DNA from: a virus
Strand: one strand, 5' to 3'
DNA length: 64,000 nucleotides
Virus record (IMG/VR): IMGVR_UViG_3300026488_000019
Coordinates: 1 to 64,000 of that record
Part shown: positions 59,028 through 64,000 of the stretch, in pieces
How positions within the stretch are numbered: position 1 is the first letter of the stretch
Layout: the number at the start of each line of letters is the position of its first letter
Notes under the pieces: model-generated
What the model saw: the letters and a program-made list of their open reading frames with translations, nothing else
Told to the model about the DNA's origin: nothing
Database searches by the model: none
Translations under genes and position numbers: made by a program

Positions 59028-59047
59028 TTAAAACTATCCAACTATCC

Positions 59048-59084
59048 CATCTTAAACTAAACTCTCTTACCATCAAATTTCAGG
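59048..59084 (-). promoter_or_regulatory. Bipartite promoter-like motif, copy 9
   Basis: CCTGAAATTTG, 11 nt, GTTTAGTTTAAGATG on the - strand. Its first box lies 10 nt from the first box of the divergent + copy at 59095, so both transcripts could start from a shared control region. Confidence 0.65.
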
Positions 59085-59094
59085 TTGGTAGTAG

Positions 59095-59131
59095 CCTGAA
59101 ATTCTAATCCAATCCAGTTTAGTTTAGTAGA
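59095..59131 (+). promoter_or_regulatory. Bipartite promoter-like motif, copy 3
   Basis: CCTGAAATTCT, 11 nt, GTTTAGTTTAGTAGA, a perfect consensus copy 21 nt before ATG 59153. It would drive the right-hand + operon. Confidence 0.75.
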
Positions 59132-59152
59132 TACCAATTAAAGGAGGTTAAC

Positions 59153-59362
59153 ATGAGTAAGAAAACTTACCAATCCTTACAAGAGTGGTTATCTACTACT
59201 AATCCTATGAACAAACATTACCTAGCTCAGATTATTTCCCTAATAACTATGTTAGAAGTAGGAGATGAAATTAGCTTAGGTTTAGTTAAGGTTAAGAAAG
59301 AGTCTCATACTAATAATGGTTATACTTTCTCAGTTAGTATAGATAGTTCTCTATTAGAGTAA
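59153..59362 (+). CDS. hypothetical protein (69 aa)
   Basis: ATG 59153 follows AAAGGAGGTT and the + promoter-like motif, so it is the first gene of this operon. N-terminal helical half, then a beta hairpin (EISLGLVKVKKES, YTFSVSIDS). No family recognised. Followed by the first CCCC-TTTTCAGTAGG repeat. Confidence 0.65.
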   Translation: MSKKTYQSLQEWLSTTNPMNKHYLAQIISLITMLEVGDEISLGLVKVKKESHTNNGYTFSVSIDSSLLE

Positions 59363-59363
59363 T

Positions 59364-59396
59364 CCCCCTATTTTCAGTAGGTATTCTAAGTAATAC
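59364..59396 (+). repeat. CCCC-TATTTTCAGTAGGT repeat, copy 1
   Basis: CCCCCTATTTTCAGTAGGTATT lies just after the stop of the small gene, followed by TAAGTAATACAA. The same block recurs at 60685, 60818 and 60975. Confidence 0.65.
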
Positions 59397-59434
59397 AACA
59401 ACTTTCCCAACCTAGTAAACTAATAGGAGGAGTT

Positions 59435-60508
59435 ATGATTAAGTTTGAGGAGTATGAAGAGGTATTAGTAGAGTTACAAGATAAGCTAAATGATGAAAAT
59501 AGTACTCTAACTTTCCTAGATGTATTAACTAAGTTGATAAGGGATTTATTGGGTACTCATTACAGTAAGTACAGCTGGGTAAAAGGACTTAACTTTGATG
59601 AGATAGCTCCTCAGATAGCTTTAGACTACTACCTTAAGGTAAAGTCTGGGTTAAGGATTAACAAGTGGGGGATTTACCTGAGGAAAAGCTTAGCTAGTGA
59701 TTTGGTAAAGTTTGCTCATCCTAAAGATGTGAGCTATGACGACCTGCTTAAAACTCCTTACACTAAAGATGAGGAAGATGATAAGGACTACCTAATAGAA
59801 ATCCAAGAACTGTGGAAAACCCTCTTCCCTCACTTAACTAAATCTGAAATCTTAATCTTGGTAGAACTCTCTACTGAGTATAAACTCTCTCCCTACGACA
59901 AGGTAAGAGGATTAGCTAAGTACTCTTACAGGAAGAGAATAGAACTAGCTAAAATCTTAATGAAGTTAACTCACTATTACAGAACTAAGGAGGTAAGCAT
60001 GAACAGGGTAACATCCAACTCACTGGTAAGAACCTTAGCTGGGATTATGATTTCTCCTTTATTCTTAGTTCTAGACTTAGAAGACATGGCTAAGGTAATA
60101 GCTACTCTAGGAGGTCAAACTGTTCGCATTCCTACCTACACAGAACTCCAAAAGCTAATCCCACTCATCATCCTCTTCTACGAACACAAGATTAACAACA
60201 AGTCCCTCTCAGAACTCTCTAAAAAATTCAACCTAGACCGTAAAGACCTTTCCCTAATCCTAGACATCTTAAACCAAGTAAAGCTCTCAGACTACGAAAA
60301 GAAGAACCTAATCATTACCCTTTCCAAACTTACCCAACTGGTAAATACTCAAGACTCCTTCATATCTCAAAGATTACAGGAGATAGAAGATAAGCTCAGA
60401 AAGAACTCCAAAACAGCTCTAGAACTCTACAAATCCCTCTCCAAGGAAGAAGCTAAAGGATTAGAAGACCTAATCAAACTAACTACTGAGATAGTTAAAC
60501 TACTCTAA
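59435..60508 (+). CDS. Putative phage transcription regulator (sigma-like N-terminal, Mor-like C-terminal)
   Basis: 357 aa. Residues ~45-110 (FDEIAPQIALDYYLKVKSG, then NKWGIYLRKSLASDLVKF) resemble sigma-70 region 2 helices, and residues 120-185 (LFPHLTKSEILILVELS) could be a region-4-like HTH. Residues ~215-285 contain TLGGQTVRIPTYTELQ, then LSELSKKFNLDRKDLSLIL, the GG-x-IP plus HTH layout of Mor/C activators. The rest is a coiled coil. Family matches were made by eye. It lies next to the phage-specific promoter motifs, so it may direct polymerase to a promoter class. Confidence 0.5.
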   Translation: MIKFEEYEEVLVELQDKLNDENSTLTFLDVLTKLIRDLLGTHYSKYSWVKGLNFDEIAPQIALDYYLKVKSGLRINKWGIYLRKSLASDLVKFAHPKDVSYDDLLKTPYTKDEEDDKDYLIEIQELWKTLFPHLTKSEILILVELSTEYKLSPYDKVRGLAKYSYRKRIELAKILMKLTHYYRTKEVSMNRVTSNSLVRTLAGIMISPLFLVLDLEDMAKVIATLGGQTVRIPTYTELQKLIPLIILFYEHKINNKSLSELSKKFNLDRKDLSLILDILNQVKLSDYEKKNLIITLSKLTQLVNTQDSFISQRLQEIEDKLRKNSKTALELYKSLSKEEAKGLEDLIKLTTEIVKLL

Positions 60509-60684
60509 CTTACTTACTTATCCTATACTCTCAACACTGTTATACTACTAACTCATATTAACCTAGTTACCCTAACTAACCCTATTAGCTAGCTTACTAT
60601 TCCAGTACTCTAGTTTTGAGTTGGATAGTTAGCTATGTTACATTGTTATATACCCCCTTCTGATATTGTTATAGTTATACTGAT

Positions 60685-60720
60685 ATCCTCTATTTTCAGT
60701 AGGTATTACTTGATTTACAA
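60685..60720 (+). repeat. CCCC-TATTTTCAGTAGGT repeat, copy 2
   Basis: TCCTCTATTTTCAGTAGGTATT followed by ACTTGATTTACAA, degenerate at the C-run. Confidence 0.6.
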
Positions 60721-60817
60721 TAGCTTTCTAGTATTACTTATTCAGGTAAAGTTATATCTCTATACCTTACATATTCAGTTAGTTAATATCTGATTAGTAG
60801 TATAGTTACTATATAGA

Positions 60818-60852
60818 TCCCCCATTTTCAGTAGGTTTTCCTTGTATTCCAT
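60818..60852 (+). repeat. CCCC-TATTTTCAGTAGGT repeat, copy 3
   Basis: CCCCCATTTTCAGTAGGTTTT followed by CCTTGTATTCCA. Confidence 0.6.
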
Positions 60853-60974
60853 AGGTTATTTCACTATTCATAGAATACTAATTTGATAGAGATATACTGG
60901 TAATGGTATAGGTAATAGGTATAGAGTTAGGTAAGTAGGTTAGATAGTTCTCTTATAGTAGTATAAGTATAGAT

Positions 60975-61014
60975 ACCCCCTCCTATTTTCAGTAGGTTTC
61001 TTAAGTATTACAAT
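60975..61014 (+). repeat. CCCC-TATTTTCAGTAGGT repeat, copy 4
   Basis: CCCCCTCCTATTTTCAGTAGG with TTTCTTAAGTATTACAAT downstream, the TTAC(A)A tail shared with copies 1 and 2. Confidence 0.6.
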
Positions 61015-61135
61015 ATCTATCTCAGGATTAGTAATAGAAAACTTATGAATTACAATAATTAAGAGAAATAGAGATATGGGAAAACTAAGTAACTCAAGGA
61101 GTTATACATATTAGGGAAAATATCTAACTAACCTA

Positions 61136-61172
61136 CCTGAAATTCTAACTCAGACTAGTTTAGTTATGTAGA
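61136..61172 (+). promoter_or_regulatory. Bipartite promoter-like motif, copy 4
   Basis: CCTGAAATTCT, 11 nt, GTTTAGTTATGTAGA. First of two tandem copies before the primase gene; the second box is slightly degenerate. Confidence 0.68.
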
Positions 61173-61194
61173 GTGGGAAAAGTTATATACTCAG

Positions 61195-61231
61195 CCTGAA
61201 ATTCTTAACCAAATCAGTTTAGTTTAGTAGA
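61195..61231 (+). promoter_or_regulatory. Bipartite promoter-like motif, copy 5
   Basis: CCTGAAATTCT, 11 nt, GTTTAGTTTAGTAGA, perfect consensus, 19 nt before ATG 61251, with AGGAGG just before the start. Confidence 0.75.
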
Positions 61232-61250
61232 ATAGCAGGAGGTTGTAAGT

Positions 61251-63485
61251 ATGGAATATAAAGTAAAGAGAATAGTTCAGGTTAGTAGATATAAGAAGTT
61301 GGGAGAAGAGGTAGATAAGACTACTGGTATAATCTTCGTTAAGTATTACGATAGACATAAGAAAACTGAGTTTTCAGCTTTCAAGAGTAAGGAAGATGCT
61401 AGGAAGTACTGGGAATATTGGATTGGACACGACCCAGAGGCTTTAAAGTTCTACATAAGCAGTGCTACGATAGAAGGGGAGTTTTCAGACTTTACCAGAG
61501 ATGTAATTGAGTTTGAAACTCCCAATGGTAATAGATATCTCTCCTACTACAAAACAGACTTCTCCTTTGGTAAGGATTCTAACTTTACCTTTGGAGTTCA
61601 TGTTCCTAAAGGTACTACTCCTTACTATCCTACTGGTTGGTGGAATCTAAATGTACCTATGAAACCTGATGACAAGCTAATAGTAGGAGTAGGTTCTCAG
61701 GTTAACATGGGTAAAGCTTTTACTAAGGAGCTAACCATAGATGAGTTCATAAAGCTTATGGAAGCTAAAGGTAAGTTCTACACTCCCTTTGTCTTTGAGA
61801 ATAACAAGAGGAATAAAGCTAATGCTTACAGGCCTGATAACACTTTAACGATGATTTGTATTGATGTGGATGACGACCTGAACCTGATAGATGTTCTGAA
61901 AGAAAAAGATAAAAATGGGTTTGTTAATTCTTTTCTTAATAAAGTTACCTACTACCTAGAGCAAGTTAGTAAGAGTGGAGAAGGTTATCACTTCTTTGTA
62001 CCTGTAAAGGTAAAAGACACTCAGCAACTCTTAAAAATTCTCAACTACCTTCAGTTAGAGTACAAAGGAATAGCAGACATCTCAGTATTTGAACCAGCTA
62101 GGCTAATCTTCTCCTCTCCTTACAGGATAAAAGAGGTTTCTAGGATAGCAGTTACTAGGAACTTCTATGCTGATGTAGAGCTTACCCAACTAGAACCAGC
62201 TTCAGAGAGGTTAGAAAGAATTAAATCCCATCAGCTAACTATTGAGGGTCATAAGAACTATGTGAGGAATGATGGAGCTCTCTACATAAGAACCTATGTA
62301 GATGGAGATAGGTTAGTTAAGTGGTTTGAGGAAAAGCACGGAAAACTAACTAGCAAAAAGCTTTTCTCAGTTCAGATTACTTCTAATCGCCAATCTATTT
62401 CCTCTATAAGCAACGAAAATGGTGAGGTAAATACCCAACCTTTAGGTAAGGGTAAAAAGTCCGATAATGGCCAAATAGATAAACGAGAGAGCAAATTTAG
62501 GGAAGAGTTAAAAACTAGTACCATAGCAACTGTGAAAGGAGACCTGAACCCAGTTTCAGATAAGAGTAAGGTAAGGGAATACCAGAGTGGGTTAATAGGT
62601 TTGATTAAAGAGCTTTCCAAGTTAGCAGGATTTAAGCTCTATGAGTTTAATAGATATGATAAAGATGGAAATGTAGTAGGTAAGTATTACCAAATTTCAG
62701 TATCTCCTGATGAGAAATCTCCTATGGACATATTTCTGTATGATAACAATCCTGAGTTTTTCTACTTTCAATCTCAAAACGCTTTAAGACACTTCCCTAA
62801 GATATTTGAAGAGATAGTTAGTTATACTACTGATGGAAGACCTTGCTTACACATATCTTGGCTAATTAAACTATTAAGCTTTATTTCCAAGAACTTCAAA
62901 CCAGACTTTAATACAGCTAAGATTAGGGATTTGATTAAAAAGTATGGAATACATGAGAAGTACCTCTACTCTCACTTTGAGGAAGTAGAAGGATATGTAG
63001 TAGAGCTAATCAAAGCTCTTATCAAGAAGAAAGGTAAGCCTGTAAGGGTATCTAAATACATTCCTAAAGAGATTATTAGTAAGTCTAAAGTGTGGAGAAG
63101 TTTTAGGAAAGAGTTGGAAAACTTAGGCTTTGTGTTTGAAAGGAAAAGAGGGGGGTTAATAGTATATTGGGATGAAGAAAAGAGGAGTAATATTGATTAC
63201 CTGAAGTATAACTCCAAAGGGCTTTCTCCTAAACTGAGGGAAATTCTTAAGAAGTTCTTTGCAGTAGTAAATCAGGAAACTTGGTTTGAAGAGGTAGTAG
63301 TAATACTAGAAGAAAACTGGGTTAAGCATATGGTTTATTGGGTTAGGAAGATGGTAGGAGAGGAGTTGAGAAAGTGGGAAATGATGTTTAAACGAAAATT
63401 GCGAAGTGGAGAAATGTTGTGGTATGAGGATAAACAAAAGCCTATCAGTGCTTTGTCTTATGTAATCACTAGGATGGTAGCTTAA
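61251..63485 (+). CDS. Archaeo-eukaryotic primase (AEP)-like protein
   Basis: 744 aa. Motifs of AEP/PrimPol enzymes appear in order: ICIDVDD (D205, D207 metal ligands), SGEGYHFF (His247) and ISVFEPARLIFSSPY (D277, R284). The N-terminal 180 residues add beta domains. The C-terminal 440 residues lack a visible helicase P-loop and are rich in lysine, with a winged-helix-like stretch. It likely makes primers for phage replication. Drivers are two promoter-like motifs upstream. Its first codons have been copied to 49783. Confidence 0.72.
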   Translation: MEYKVKRIVQVSRYKKLGEEVDKTTGIIFVKYYDRHKKTEFSAFKSKEDARKYWEYWIGHDPEALKFYISSATIEGEFSDFTRDVIEFETPNGNRYLSYYKTDFSFGKDSNFTFGVHVPKGTTPYYPTGWWNLNVPMKPDDKLIVGVGSQVNMGKAFTKELTIDEFIKLMEAKGKFYTPFVFENNKRNKANAYRPDNTLTMICIDVDDDLNLIDVLKEKDKNGFVNSFLNKVTYYLEQVSKSGEGYHFFVPVKVKDTQQLLKILNYLQLEYKGIADISVFEPARLIFSSPYRIKEVSRIAVTRNFYADVELTQLEPASERLERIKSHQLTIEGHKNYVRNDGALYIRTYVDGDRLVKWFEEKHGKLTSKKLFSVQITSNRQSISSISNENGEVNTQPLGKGKKSDNGQIDKRESKFREELKTSTIATVKGDLNPVSDKSKVREYQSGLIGLIKELSKLAGFKLYEFNRYDKDGNVVGKYYQISVSPDEKSPMDIFLYDNNPEFFYFQSQNALRHFPKIFEEIVSYTTDGRPCLHISWLIKLLSFISKNFKPDFNTAKIRDLIKKYGIHEKYLYSHFEEVEGYVVELIKALIKKKGKPVRVSKYIPKEIISKSKVWRSFRKELENLGFVFERKRGGLIVYWDEEKRSNIDYLKYNSKGLSPKLREILKKFFAVVNQETWFEEVVVILEENWVKHMVYWVRKMVGEELRKWEMMFKRKLRSGEMLWYEDKQKPISALSYVITRMVA

Positions 63486-63604
63486 CCAGTATCACGAATT
63501 ACTCAAAAGTATTACTTAGTAATACTAAATTTTATTGATCCTAGGAAATTTTGAATAGCAGTATTACTAAGTATTACTAATTTCACAAATCGTAATACTA
63601 CCAA
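63483..63604. repeat. Imperfect palindromic (MITE-like) element, copy 2
   Basis: The core 63511-63573 has 14-nt perfect inverted ends TACTTAGTAATACT/AGTATTACTAAGTA and the same central block (TATTGATCCTAGGAAATTTTG) as copy 1 at 34103-34216. Outer imperfect arms (AGTATCACGAATTACT / AATCGTAATACT) extend it to ~120 nt. Confidence 0.68.
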
Positions 63605-63620
63605 AGTTGGATAATTTTAA

Positions 63621-63657
63621 CCTGAAATTCTAGGTTAGGTTGGTTTAGTTTAGCAAA
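63621..63657 (+). promoter_or_regulatory. Bipartite promoter-like motif, copy 6
   Basis: CCTGAAATTCT, 11 nt, GTTTAGTTTAGCAAA, 20 nt before ATG 63678, indicating that a new transcript starts after the primase gene. Confidence 0.72.
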
Positions 63658-63677
63658 TAGGTTTTAGAGGTTAAGGT

Positions 63678-63887
63678 ATGACAAAAGTCCTAAACATTTC
63701 AGGAAATTGGGATGATAAGGATGTAGTAGGTCGCTTTGACTTTAATACAGAAGAATACTGGTTGGTTATAAGTCAGAATGGTAGAGTAGTAGAGATTAAT
63801 GAAGGAGAGTTTGCGTTGTTCAAATTTCTCCAACTTCTCTTAGATGAAGTTGGGAGTGAAGCTTTAACTAAGCTTAAAGGAGGTTAA
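63678..63887 (+). CDS. hypothetical protein (69 aa)
   Basis: ATG 63678 is preceded by a promoter-like motif and AGAGGTTA. A beta-rich first half (ISGNWDDKDVVGRF) and a helical rest (FKFLQLLLDEVGSEAL). No family recognised. Ends 3 nt before the next start. Confidence 0.6.
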   Translation: MTKVLNISGNWDDKDVVGRFDFNTEEYWLVISQNGRVVEINEGEFALFKFLQLLLDEVGSEALTKLKGG

Positions 63888-63890
63888 GCT

Positions 63891-64000
63891 ATGGAAACTA
63901 AGTGGAGAATTTTGTTACGCTCTCATCAAATTCCAATCATAATGGAAATTGATTACTGTATAGGTAGATGTAGTCAAAAGTTAACTTGGGATTTAAAACA
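63891..64000 (+). CDS. hypothetical protein, N-terminal part (cut by window end)
   Basis: ATG 63891 follows AAAGGAGGTT, overlapping the end of the previous gene region. The first 36 residues are visible (METKWRILLRSHQIP, then a CIGRC). It runs off the window, so length and identity are unknown. Confidence 0.55.
   Translation, partial: METKWRILLRSHQIPIIMEIDYCIGRCSQKLTWDLK

Larger units (their letters stand above)
60509..61250. other. 740-nt intergenic region with two repeat families
   Basis: No gene on either strand. It is very AT-rich and holds three CCCC-TTTTCAGTAGG repeats (60685, 60818, 60975) and two promoter-like motifs (61136, 61195). Many short ATAG/TATA runs could form an origin of replication or an RNA gene. 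I see no rRNA, tRNA or clear long stem. Confidence 0.6.

Noticed and set aside
59364-61014. CRISPR array
   Set aside because: The four repeats are imperfect, unevenly spaced by 100 nt or more (one is over 1 kb away), with no leader or cas genes; they look like regulatory or origin repeats.

Overview
The window is part of the genome of a large, AT-rich tailed bacteriophage with a contractile tail (T4-like myovirus architecture). Recognisable parts include a T4 gp23-type capsid protein with prohead protease, portal, large terminase, sheath, two tube-type proteins, a tape measure protein, and a gp48/gp53/gp27/gp5/PAAR/gp25/gpJ/gpI baseplate series. An overlapping Rz/Rz1-type spanin pair and lipoprotein signals point to a host with an outer membrane. 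AGA/AGG arginine codons, AT richness, group I intron plus intein, and ferredoxin-type genes would fit a thermophilic diderm such as an Aquificota member, but that host guess is inference only.

Layout. 1-6261 (+): recombination and early functions (SbcD tail, SbcC/gp46-like ATPase, DNA methyltransferase, dNMP kinase, ParB-like protein, small zinc protein, anchored lytic transglycosylase). 6288-6309: palindrome between convergent operons. 6304-58912 (-): one long co-oriented block, read right to left. It starts with small early genes, ThyX, a ribonucleotide reductase alpha subunit interrupted by an intein, a frameshifted methyltransferase and the reductase beta subunit. Packaging follows (terminase, metallophosphoesterase, portal), then head genes (protease-scaffold, intron-split major capsid), a ferredoxin and zinc-ribbon pair, neck, sheath, tube, tape measure, baseplate, tail fibres and finally lysis. 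58921-59152: divergent promoter region. 59153-64000 (+): small genes, a putative sigma/Mor-like regulator, a 740-nt non-coding region and an archaeo-eukaryotic-type primase.

Most notable. (1) The baseplate hub and central spike genes each carry one in-frame UGA inside clearly continuous coding sequence. In both, a hairpin follows whose tetraloop occupies exactly nucleotides 17-20 after the UGA. This suggests a shared recoding (readthrough, possibly SECIS-like) or stop-reinitiation device. (2) The major capsid gene is split by a 1295-nt group I intron carrying a GIY-YIG endonuclease; P, Q, R, S, P1 and P10 can be read by eye. (3) Nine copies of a bipartite motif, CCTGAAATTCT-N11-GTTTAGTTTAGTAGA, precede early genes on both strands. 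They look like a phage-specific promoter class, and a candidate sigma/Mor-like regulator lies beside them. (4) A two-cluster ferredoxin and a rubredoxin-like zinc protein are encoded directly after the capsid gene.

Gene starts were chosen by Shine-Dalgarno spacing. No tRNA gene or CRISPR array was seen.
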